Shown: positions 39,801 to 52,400 of the stretch, one piece after another | Numbering within the stretch: the first letter of the stretch is position 1 | How the letters are laid out: the number at the start of each line of letters is the position of its first letter | Assembly (NCBI GenBank): GCA_026874595.1 | Contig: CM049313.1 | Location: forward strand, 34,749,159-34,813,158 | DNA: 64,000 nucleotides | Direction of reading: 5' to 3' | DNA from: Sipunculus nudus | Lineage: Eukaryota; Annelida; Sipuncula; Golfingiida; Sipunculidae | Made by a program: the position numbers and the translations under genes | The notes under the pieces: model-generated | The model's database searches: none | What the model saw: only the letters and a program-made list of their open reading frames with translations | Told to the model about the DNA's origin: nothing

Positions 39801-42800
39801 GCTCAGAAAATATGGGTAACAGAGACCTTAATTCATGTTTCCATGACTTTTCACAGATCTCCCTGGATGTCAAGTTTGAAGATTCTAGGACCAATGGTTA
39901 CAATTTTAGCCCTGTTAAGGGACCACCACATCTTTGAAGGTCTCATAAATAGGCCTAGCAAAAAAAAATGTGTTAAAATTTTTTTTAAATTTAGGTGGTG
40001 CAACCAGTCCAAAAGAACTGATGAAACAATCCATGATGAATATGCATGCAAAGAATCAGGGTAGTTAATGCAATATTTGTTCAGATACTGGAGCTTTTGT
40101 ATCAAATTTTTAGTTATTCTGGGAGGTACTTCTAAGACCCATAGCTCAGACAATATGGGTGACAGAGACCTAATTTGAGGTTTCCAAGGAGACTTTTCAT
40201 GGGCCTCCCAACATGTCAAGAAAGAAGATTCTAGGTCTAGATGTTACGATTTGTGCCCTGTTAACAGATGACTGCATCTTTTAAGGTCTCAAAAATATAT
40301 AAAAAAATAGTAAAAAATAAAAAAAATACAGGTGGCGCCACCAGTCTGCAGGAACTGATGGAACATCTCATGATCAATATGTATGCCAAAAATCATGACC
40401 ATCAGTGATGTAGTTAATCAGATATTGAAGTTTTTGTATGAAATTTTTCACTATTCTGGGGGGTACTTTGGGGCTCCATAGCTCGAAGGATATGGGTAAC
40501 AGAGACCTAATTTCTGGTTTCCAAGGAGATTTTCCATTGACCTCTCAGAATGTCAAGTTACAAGATTCTAGGTACAGCGGTTACGATTTGTGCCCTGTTA
40601 ACAGATGACGGCATCTTTTGAGGTCTCAAAAATAGAGAAAAAAATGTTAAAAAAAATTGAAAAAATACAGGTGGCGCCACCAGTCTGCAGAAACTGATGA
40701 AACACTCCATGATCAATATTCATGCAAAGAATCATGGTGATCAATGCATTAGTTGATTAGATATTTGAGCTGTTGTATCAAATTTTTCATTATTCTGGGG
40801 GGGGGGGGGGGGTACTTGGGAGCCCCATAACTTGAAGAATATGGGTAACAGAGACCTAATTCAAGGTTTCCAAGAAGACTTTTCATGGACCTCCCTGCAT
40901 GTCAAGACAGAAGATTCTTAGTCCAGTCATTAAGATTTGTGCCCTGTTAACAGATGACGGCATCTTTTGAGGTCTCAAAGTTAGAAGATTCCAGGTCCAG
41001 TGGTTACGATTTGTGTCTTGTTAACGGACAGACGGCCGGATGGCCAGACGGACGACTGACAAAGAGTGATTGCTATAGCTCAGATGACTTACAGTCAGCT
41101 GAGCTAAAAAGGTAAGATGCACATAAATACATTCATTCACAACCCCCATCCCCTTTAAAAAGTGCATCTTCCAATAATCATCATGTAAAATTTGTGACAG
41201 TACAATCACTTGCCAGTTTTAACTGTCATTAATATTCTTTAATACTGTGGTTGGCTTTTTGTTTGCAAGAGTTTCAAAATTGCAATATTTGCAAAATTTA
41301 AAATAATGTGAAAATGAAACCTTCATGGTTAAGATGCCTTATCTAAACAGGTGAACACATTTATTATACAACCTCAGTTGCATTTTATGTATGTTATCAA
41401 GGCAGCCACACCTTCAGGTTTTTAAGTCAAACAGCAAAATATTGTTATTATAAATAATAACATATATTTTATATGACCTATAAATCCATGGTTGACATTA
41501 TAAACTAGACATTTCTTGGCACCGCAGGTGCCAGAGTATCCCCAGACATACTAGGCCCCCCCCTTTAAGAATAGACCCCCATTTTTAGCAGCATATACTG
41601 ACACTTGGCATATTTATTGTTTATTCCATCTTATCATCCACAATCTTGTTGAAGATGTTGGTCCTGTGACCTTGATCTTTTTAAAGATGTGTCCTGTGAC
41701 CTTGACCTTTGACGTCATGACCCCAAAATCAATTTTGGTCTTGCTTTTCCAATGAGACATATACAAGTCAAGTTTGAAATCCATACATCAATAAAAGCAG
41801 GAATTATCATCCAGAAACTAATTTTTGGATAGATGGCTCCTGTTACCTTCACCTTTGACCTTGTGACCTCAAAATTAATAGGGGTCTTCCACTCTTGGCA
41901 GGTGAACTATATGTACAAGATGAAAGATCTGAGATGAATTGTTTGGCAGAAAATGCATCCACAATCTTTTTAAAGAGGTTTCCTGTGACCTTGACCTTTG
42001 ACCTCATGACCCCAAAATCAATTCGGGTCTTGCTTTTCCAATGGGTCAAATACAAGTCATGTTTGAAATCCATACATCAATAAAAGAAGGAATTATTATT
42101 CAGAAACTAATTTTTGGACAGATGGCTTTTGTGACCTTCACCTTTGACCTTGTGACCTCAAAATTGATAGGGTTCTTCCTCTCTTGGCAGGTGAACTATA
42201 TGTGCAAGATGAAAGATCTGAGATGAATTGTTTCGCTGAAAATGCATCCACAATCTTTTAAAAGAGGTTTCCTGTGACCTTGACCTTTGACCTCATGACC
42301 CAGAAATCAATTCGGGTCTTGCTTTTCCGATGGGTCAAATACAAGTCAAGTTTGAAATCCATACATCAATAAAAGAAGGAATTATCATCCAGAAACTACA
42401 CCTGTCATAAAATCGAGAAAGCTATCTAGGATGTATACGCATGGCGATTTTTAGGTGAATTAGTCAAACCACTGCAGAGATATGAGTGATTTTAACCCCA
42501 GGCAGATGAACAGATGGACACTGTGCAAACATGGTTGCAGGTGGCACCACCTTTTGTTGTGTATGTTATAAAGCATTCCCAGGGCTACATTTGTGTAAAA
42601 AATTTTTCCGGATCGGTCAAACGGTTCCCGAGATATAAGGGTTTATGTGTGGAGCGTTAACGTGAATGTAGGTGGCGCCACCTGTCATAAAATCATGAAA
42701 GCTATCTAGGATGTATACACATGCCGAATTTTAGGTGAATTAGTCAAACCACTGCAGAGATATGAGTGATTTTAACCCCAGGCAGATGAACAGATGGACA

Positions 42801-43362
42801 CTGTGCAAACATGGTTGCAGGTGGCGCCACCTTTTGTTGTGTATGTTATAAAGCTATCCCAGGGCTACATTTGTGTAAAATTTTTCCCCGGATCGGTCAA
42901 ACGGTTCCCGTGATATATGGGTTTATGTGTGGAGCGTTAACGTGAATGTAGGTGGCGCCACCTGTCATAAAATCGAGAAAGCTATCTAGGATGTATACGC
43001 ATGCCGAATTTTAGGTGAATTAGTCAAACCACTGCAGAGATATGAGTGATTTTAACCCCAGGCAGATGAACAGATGGACACTGTGCAAAAATGGTTGCAG
43101 GTGGCGCCACCTTTTGTTGTGTATGTTATAAAGCTATCCCAGGGCTACATTTGTGTAAAATTTTTTTCCGGATCGGTCAAACGGTTCCCGAGATATATGG
43201 GTTTATGTGTGGAAACAGACGCACAAACGGACGCTGGGCAGAGACGAAAGGTCAGAGGTCAAGGTCACTTGGTTAGGCACCAGTTCACATGTGACCCGAT
43301 AATTTGTGTAAGTTTCGGAAAAATCTGTCCAGTAGTCTCAGAGGAGTTCTCCGGAAACGAAC

Positions 43363-43405
<43 letters not shown>

Positions 43406-46400
43406 AACCCGGTCAAAAACATAGTATCCGCAAAACTTCGTTTTGGCGGATACAATAATAGGTGGCGCCACCAGTTTCTGGAACATGACAACCCTATCCA
43501 TGATCTTCCATCAAATTGATTTTGGGATAAATCCATGCAAGATTCTTGAGATATTAAAGAATTTGTGTGATTTTCCCTAAAATTGGACCTATTCAAGGTC
43601 AAGGACACTCTCCTAGTAAAGGTCAACACCTCATTTTAAATAGGCGTCGTCCTCTTACCCATATCTATACATATACCAAGTTTGGTAAAGTTTCGTGAAA
43701 TATTTTTTGGGTTATCGCGCCAACAAGATTTATATGCGGCGGCGGCGGGACCGGTATGAAAACATAGTATCCCCCGACTTTGTCTGGGGATACAATTATA
43801 TCAGACCTTTCATATTATCTGCCTGTAGGAAACATGAATTTAACTAGTTCTCATGGGTCCTCATCAATTGTTAAAATTTAGTGCGTTTATTTAATAATAA
43901 ATGTTATAATGGATATATTATGTTTAGGTTACTGACTGCAAAAATGGAACACTAAAAAAACAATGACAAAGTGGGAGTTGTAAAAATTAGAATCGCAAAT
44001 ATGAAGCCAACCACTGAATACATACTGTGGTTGCCTTTATATCTGCGGGCTGAATTTTCACGGTTCTTGTATTTTTAAAAGTTTCACAGGGTTCCTTTTT
44101 CGCACTCTATCATTTGTCTTAAAGTGTACTTTACTATCAAATATGAAACTTTGAACTGTAATGACCAAACTATTTCATTAACCGCTGATCTTTACTATTA
44201 TCTTTGTCTTCAATTTCTCTCTCCGATATCGCATGTTCAAACAGTCACAGACGCCTTAACAGAATCATGCGGGAAGCATTGATCCCGCTGGCTGTGATTA
44301 GTTCAGTGCCAAGGCTCATTCAAAACAACTCATATTCCACTGTTCTACGGCAATTTGGCCCAATAATGAACTGTGACCTTTCAAATATATTCAAAATTCA
44401 CGTCATCACTAGCCAATTAAACATCGTTTGGCGTGTAATGATTTCAGTTGTGACAGAATTAGTCCTTTATACTGTTTCAAGGTGGCGCTACCCTAGTGAC
44501 TACATTCACTACTTTAGTGGCAAATTTTATTCATTAACAATAACTAAATACAGCACAATGTGAAAGAGTATCTTCTACTCAATATTCATTTTAAGCAGCA
44601 CTGGATGTCATCTGGCTTGGTACACATACACGTTATTTCTAAATATTACTGCCCGGCGGGTACTGACACTTTCCAGACTCCGGCCATGTGCCTTGGGGCA
44701 GTAAAAACTTCCAGGTGCACCCGACGGGTCAGCACATCTCTGCAAAGGGTCACAGTTGATGCATCTAAGCCAACTGATATTATTTCAAATGGGCGCGGTT
44801 ATTCTCCCTGAATCACTTTAAAAGTATATGCACCAGGCCTGATGGACATTACAACGTAGCTGAAGATTTATCTCAACTGTCGCCAACTATCGGCAGCTGC
44901 TTAACTTTACGATCATGGCCTGGTATATATGCCTTCAAAACTGTGTGGTTTTAATTTTGCAGTCAGAGAGTGACCGTGAATATAGCAAATTTGAAACCAC
45001 CGCAAATAAGAAGACAACCACAGTATCCTTATCATTGGTACACTCAGTGAGACTGACCTTCACAGTGCTTTCCATCCAGTGACAGTTTAAATCCTCGTGG
45101 GCAGGTACAAACAAAGGCTCCCATCATGTTGTGACACCGGAATGCACAGTCGTTGGAACGTTCGGTGCATTCATCAACATCTGTTGACAAGAAAACACTT
45201 ATTAAGGTGTAATGGTTTTACAGTTTGATCTCATGTTCTGATTGTAACAGCTGATCTTCTTTGATTAAAACCTATACTCATTTTATTATGATCAACAGAC
45301 TATTCACATGACTCAAAGGTTCACCTGAAGACCTAAATTTAACACAGTTTACATTGTGAATAATTTTGATTTAATATGACCAACTGTTCCTTAATCAAAG
45401 GTTAGGTCCACAGCCCACAGGTGGCACTGTTCACTGAATAAAGCTGAAGGTAACCGCATGAAAACATGATATATTATTAATAGCCTTTTTCAGTCCATGA
45501 TTTCTATGCACATAACCAGAAATATTCAGAAATAGTAACTTGTATTTATGTTGAGATAATATAATTCTTTACAAAGAGGCCTAATGGCAAATGAAAAAAT
45601 GCACATAACCAGAAATATTCAGAAATAGTAACTTGTATTTATGTTGAGATAATATAATTCTTTACAAAGAGGCCTAATGGCAAATGAAAAATGGACCTTT
45701 AGAGCCATGTCTAATACCTTAACTATTAAAGTGATACCCTAGTTTTGTTTTTTTTTTAAGTTTTGTTTTGCATACTTACCTACACATTTCTGTTCTGGAC
45801 CTGGGCGGAAGCCATCTCCACAGGAGCACTGAAACATACCCATTGTATTCTTACATGTTCCATTACCACAGATTGTTGGCTGCTCACGGCATTCATCTTT
45901 GTCTGCAAGGAGAAAAAAACTGTTTGAGAAATACTGTGTTTAACTTAATGTTCACAAGAGTTTCAAATTCATGAAAAATTTAAATGGTAAAATTATCACT
46001 AAAGTGAAACTATTGTGAAGAAGATAACCCTGCTACAACAATCAGTAATATTGTTAAATCATTGCCATCTAATGCAATTAATGTCTGTTATCCATACATA
46101 TGGTGTTGAAATATATGAAAATTACTATCAGATCTCTAAATGATTTGTCTATAACAAAAAAGAATATCTAGTCATTTGTTGTTCCCTTGGGTCCCCACAG
46201 AACTGACAAAATTTTGCTATCTTATTGAAATCATGGAAAACTGACCAATCAAATCCAAGCTGACAGTGTCAATGGTATAACATACCAATGCCCTCTATTT
46301 TGACAGCGTCAAGGATATATCTTACCAATACACTCCATGTTGACAGTGTCAAGGATATGACTTACCAATGCCCTCTATTTTTACAGCATCAAGGATATAA

Positions 46401-49400
46401 CTTGCCAATACACTCTATGTTGACAGTGTCAAGGATATAATTTACAAGTGTACTCCATGTGTGCAGTGTCAAGGATGTGACTTACCAATACACTCTATGT
46501 TGACAATGTCAAGGATATGACTTACCAATGCACTCCATGTTGACAGTGTCAAGGATATAACTTACCAATGCATTCCATGTTGACAATGTCAAGGATATGA
46601 CTAACAAATGCACTCCATGTTGACAGCATCAAGGATATGACCTACCAATGCATTCCATGTTGAAAGTGTCAAGGATATAACTTACAATGCACTCCATGTT
46701 GACAGAGTCAAGGATATATCTTACCAATGCACTCTAGGTTGACAGAGTCAAGGATATAACTAACCAATGCACTCCATGTTGACAGTGTCAAGGATATAGC
46801 CTTCACCACACACGCAGCGGTAGGATCCGTCAGTATTGATGCAACGGCCATGTTTGCAGAGGGACGGGTCATTTTCACACTCATCAATATCTGGGGAAAA
46901 GAGGACCATGTTAGGACTAGTTTTGACTACTCTTTGTTTGGGATCTGACAGCATGCACAAAATTGGACCTCAGGTTACATTGGCCTTGTTACTGTAGACA
47001 GACACACATGATTGTGTTTACTTACAAGGAAACCCATAATAAGGTGTTAAACAGCTCAAAGGGAGTTACTGAGACCATGTGCTGCAATGGTTTTGCCTGG
47101 AAACTTTTATATAAAACAAAAGTGAACTGATAGTGTGAAAAAAAAGGGATAATATGCCTCCTGATTATGTCCCTTTAAAAAGTTACTTAACTGGGGTACT
47201 GGATGCTCATGTACAAAACACCTTTTATAATGTTTTTCCAATGATATGGCAGGCAATATAACCAGCTGGTAGTTCTTTAAAATAAATAAAACAAAAAGAC
47301 AGATTACTATATTTTTTTTAATTAGAACTGAAATTAATCAGTCTCTTAACTGGGGTAACATGGAAATACTAAGTAAATAAAATATAATGCAAAGTGTTTC
47401 TAAACAGACATCAGTTAACTGATCTTTATTAAAAAAGGGGCCTATGAGCCATGACACTCAGCTGAATTCAATGAACCTTGAACAATGGGTAAAATGACTC
47501 TTAGAATGCTCCTTATCATGCATTTTGCCAATTGACCTTAGATACAGAGACACAAATGTGTAAAAAAAAATGAAAACTAGATGTGTCGGAACGACACAAT
47601 GCCCCCGCCTTGGGCAAATTAGAAACATTTGTTAAATTTTGTAAAAATTTTTTTAGTTCAGGAGGTGTTGTATGGTCAAAAGTAGGTCAACAAGGGCAAA
47701 ATGCAAACATGATCTGTAATGGGTCTTTATCAAGCAACACACCTAAAATAAGGTCAGTATCTGCAGGCATTGCGAAAAAAGTCCATACATGTGCATTTTT
47801 CATAAAAATTTCTGTCTTTCATGAAATTTTCTATGTTCAGGATCTGTCATATAGGTCAATAGGTCAACTGGGAAGAAACGCGAACTTGATCTGTAAGTGG
47901 TCATTATGTGCCCAGAGAGAAAAAAAACATTAGGCCAGTATCTGTAAGCACTGCATTGCGAAACTAGGATATTAGCAAAAGCTGATAATCATAAATAAAT
48001 TTAAATTGGAGAGGTATGTACCATGTTTCATAACAATCCACCATATGGTTCCTGAGATATAAGCTTTTGAGTGTTTTTGTAAAATCAGCTCTAAAATGTA
48101 GAAAAATGGGTCAAGGTCACCCATCTTCAAATTTGACCCAGATTTTATCGATATACATACTTACTGATGAAATAAAATTGCAACGGTGAATCCTTTTAGA
48201 TATATATATATCCCGCTCACAAAGTAAAAGTTAACAGACGCAGGATGGACAGACTCCCGACGGACGGACAGACGGACAGACAGATGGACAGCTTGGGTGA
48301 CATAAAATAGCCCATCAGCCTATGAGCTGAGGGCTAGAACGACTATACATGTACATCTGTCATGAAAATTTATATTTTTCTTGAAATTTTCTATGTTTAA
48401 GAGCCCTAAAAAAATCAAAAGTAGGTCAACCCGCGAACTCAATCTGTAACTGGTCTATATCTGTCCACATACCAAAAATCAGGCCAATATCTGCAGGCAC
48501 TGCGAAAAAAAGTCTGTACATGTGTATTTGTCATGAAAATTTCTATTTTTCAAGAAATTTTCTAAGTTAAGGAGCCGTAAAACGGTCAAAAGTAGGTCAA
48601 CTGGGTGGAAACGCGAACTGGATCTGTAACTGGTCATTATCTGCCCACATACCAAAAATCAGGCCAATATCTGCAGGCATTTCGAAAAAAAGTCCTTACA
48701 TGTGTATTTGTCATGAAAATTTCTATTTTTCATGAAATTTTTAAAGTTTAGGAGCCTTTAATGGTCAAAAGTAGGTCAACTGGGACGAAACGCGAACTCG
48801 ATCTGTAACTGGTCTTTATCTGCCCACACACCAAAAATCAGGCCAATATCTGCAGGCATTGCGAAAAAAATCTGTACATGTGTATTTGTCATGAAAATTT
48901 CTATTTTTCATGAAATTTTCTAAGTTTAGGAGCCATAAAACTGTCAAAAGTAGGTCAACCTGGACGAAACGCGAACTCGATCTGTAACTGGTCATTATCT
49001 GCCCACACACAACAAATCAGGCCAATATCTGCAGGCATTGTGAAAAAAAGTCTGTACATATGTATTTGTCATGAAAATTTCTATTTTTCATGAAATTTTC
49101 TAAGTTTAGGAGCCGTAAAACGGTCAAAAGTAAGTCAACCTGAACGAAACGGGAACTCGATCTGTAACTGGTCATTATCTGCCCACACACCAAAATTCAG
49201 GCCAATATCTGCAGGCATTGCGAAAAAAAGTCCGTACAACTGTTTGATTTCGGAATGACGGAAGGACGGACATGGGTAAAACTATATGCCCCGGCCACTT
49301 TGTGGCGGGGGCATAAAAAAAATAAAGTTGGCACCATTAGTCTGCAGAATCTAATGAAACACTCCATGATCAATAGACATGCAAAGAATCATGCCAATCA

Positions 49401-52400
49401 ATGCATTAGTTATTCAGATACATTAGCTTTTGTATCAAATTTTTAATTATTATGGGAGGTCCTTTCAAGCCCCATAGCTCAGAGGACATAAGTCATAGAA
49501 ACCTAATCAGGATTCCATTGAGATTTGCCCAGGATTTTAAGGATTTTATGGACCTCCATGGGTGCAGTTGGAAGTTTCTAGGTCCAAAGATTACGATTTG
49601 TACCTTGTTAACTGCTGGACGGACAACAGACAAAGAGTGCTCACTATAGTTCAGGTGACTTTCAGTAACCTGAGCTAAAAACTCTCAAGACCCTCACCCA
49701 TTGGTGTTTTTCCTATGGTGATATATCCTACTCCAGAACACTGCTTGTTGAAGCTTGCTGTAAAATAAACAAAAACACCAAAATCAGTAAAATCAGACAT
49801 TGGAAACAATCAAGTTCATAATGTTAAGTTTCTAGGAATTATGGTTGTGATTTTGGAACATCGGAGGCTAGTTATGATGGTTTATACATGCAATTTGCTG
49901 ACAGGAAAGGGCAGTTCCATGGCTGGTTACAAATTGATTAAATCTGGAGCTAGAAAAAAAAAGATAGAAGTGCAAGCAAAGGGAATTTTTCTATTGCGCA
50001 AACTACAATAATTTATCCTGTTACCAGTGAAATAATAGGGTACAGGAACCCTGCTATTGATTAATACGTCTGAAAATGAAACCTGTCATCTTGTGGTTGT
50101 AAGCACTAGGTGCGGTTTTAAATGGGGTTCTTGGTATATGACTGTCTAGTTGGATGTAATCTGGGATTCTGGCGATGGTGTGGTTTTAAAGTGCGGTTTC
50201 ACAAAGAAGAAATACTGGAAATAAGTGGCTGAGTTCAGAGAATATAATTGTAATTAAGAAGACCTACGTTCATCTGGTTCTGGGCACAGCTCACAGGGGG
50301 ATGCCCTGTCCTCAGGGATCCATCCCGCACCTCGACTACAGCAGCAAATATCACGCGTCACGTTCATGGGGCGTGGCTTCAGACAGCGACCCGCTTCAAA
50401 GTTGTTGTAACAATGTCCTTTACGCATGTCTGTGAAAACAGATTTTGTAAAAATCAACAGAAAATCAGTGATCATCTTTCATTTCTTTTATAGATCGAGA
50501 GCCAGCAGGTTAAGGATATAGTTTATCTTAAAATACACAGGCCAGAAACTGTTATTTAACTGGGCTTAATAAGTTCGATAAGAACATGCAACTCATTAAA
50601 CATAATTAACAGCTGAGGAAAACATTATCTTTAATACTAGCAAAAGCTTACACAAAATGGACTTTCAAATAAATCATAATTTTATTCTTGTATTATGAAT
50701 ATACTCTTTTGCATTTACTAGCAAGTCCCTGAGCTGCACTTTATATATACTGTTTCACATATGCAATTTATGCCTGAATTTTTGACAATATTAGACATTT
50801 ATGGAAGAATTTTTACAAAATAAAATTTCATTGCTTCATCTCACAGTCCAACAAAATTATTGTCCTTACAGAGGATGATGGGTGAATGATTTGTGTAAGT
50901 AGGGGCTGCTTGAGTCAACAAATTCTGAAACTACTAATGCCACTTACCGTTGCACACCTTTCCACTCTCATCCAGTTCGAAGCCTTTAGGACATTCACAT
51001 GCAAAACTACCTATTGTGTTCACACAGCGGCCATTGTAACATATTCCTGGAGTAGCCAAACACTCGTTAATATCTGAAATTGTTTAAAAAATTTCAATCA
51101 ACGAAGAGTTCTTCTTCAAGCTGATTAAGAACCTAACATTTTTTTACTGTAAAATTAATTAACTGTAATAATTTAGGACAATATATTATTCATTCAACAA
51201 AAAATATTTTATCGGAGGAATATAAACTGTTTCAATAAAATTTCCCCAAGTCAAACACAATAAAAAAAACAAGGAACCCATGGGTCACGGCGCTCAGCTG
51301 AAGTTTGAAATTTTTGCAAATGCAAAATATGCAAAATTTTCTATTGTAATGTTTTTCATTTATATAAGAATATGAGAAGCTAAGAGGAAAGGGGCCCGCC
51401 TACTTGGATATAGTAAAGTTCTAAATATATGATTGCAAACTAATACTCTGACAAGACTGTCATGAAGAAAAACAGAAATTTACAGATGGACAGGCAAGTG
51501 GACAGAATGGACTAATACCTTTATTTAACTTTCAAGGGAATAATGCATTTAAGTTTATATATAAGCCTACTTTTTTAGCATATCCACTTTTTTCATTAAA
51601 AGTTTTTATCTGAATCATTTTTTTTTTTATTACAAGTTTTATAAATTTTTAATAAAAAAAACTGAAAATATTAGTAAAAATATTAGAATTGTTGCAAAAG
51701 TTGCAATCATTATATATCCAGAGTGTAGCTCATATAGGGTCATATTATGCATACACATATATTTAATTATTTTTAAATAAAACAATGTTTAAGCTGAATT
51801 TAAAAGAAAATAATGTGACAACATGGCATCTACAAGATTATTCCTCGAATCACAATTAAAAAGTTTTGCACATTGGAGTTTTCAGTACATGCTTAATTCT
51901 ATTCATCGAGATAAAATAAAAGATTCAGTAAATTTGATAAAATAAAACATTTTTTCAAATTAAGTATACACACTGTTGGTTGAATGAGGGACAAACAATA
52001 TCATTGTGCTAATTACTATCTCAGCTTTAATTTATTACTGGAATTTATAATCAATTTCACACCTGGTGAAGTTTTTACTCTTCTGAAGTTAGGAATTACT
52101 TATCTGATGAACATCCACACTGTCATAGCAATACACCACTTTGTGGACACAATTAAATCTGCACTTTAATCATTGTAACCCTGGTGGTACAATACAAAAT
52201 CTAAAATGTAGCATAGCCTAGAATAGGAATGAATCAAATACAGAGAAAATAATAACATTCATCTAGTTTATGCACCATCTGGGGAGGGGGGTGGGGGGAG
52301 TGCAGGGTAGAGGGGAAGCCTGCTGGTTGTGGCCAAGCTGAGTCAAGGCAAGGTGCCTGGGGTGGGTTACATAATGCAAGTGAAGGCTGTACTACTAGCT

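Larger units (their letters stand above)
41242..44020. mobile_element. TIR element, host of a family-3 repeat
   Basis: Inverted ends: GTGGTTGGCTT within ATACTGTGGTTGGCTT at 41242, and AAGCCAACCAC within AAGCCAACCACTGAATA at 44004. Sequences next to both ends are also related (GCAAATATGAAGCC against GGCTTTTTGTTTGC). The family-3 repeat 41504-43798 lies inside. Terminal bases are not identical, so boundaries are approximate. Confidence 0.55.

Noticed and set aside
39783-40219. Overlapping 93-122 codon frames in 39.5-40.2 kb
   Set aside because: They lie inside family-1 monomers and change between monomers; no shared conserved peptide.
43265-43629. Poly-Pro, poly-Arg and poly-Gly peptides around 43360-43410
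   Set aside because: They are translations of the (CGG)14 microsatellite in three frames, not genes.
44473-44490. GGTGGCGCTACC as another copy of the shared palindrome
   Set aside because: One arm is mismatched and it is in an unrelated TIR element; chance cannot be excluded.
44204-44811. Two adjacent plus-strand frames of 119 and 83 codons
   Set aside because: Inside the 44022-45026 TIR element, without transposase motifs; likely chance frames.
46261-46779. CRISPR-like array
   Set aside because: Units are contiguous 40-bp copies without unique spacers, and the source exon is identifiable.
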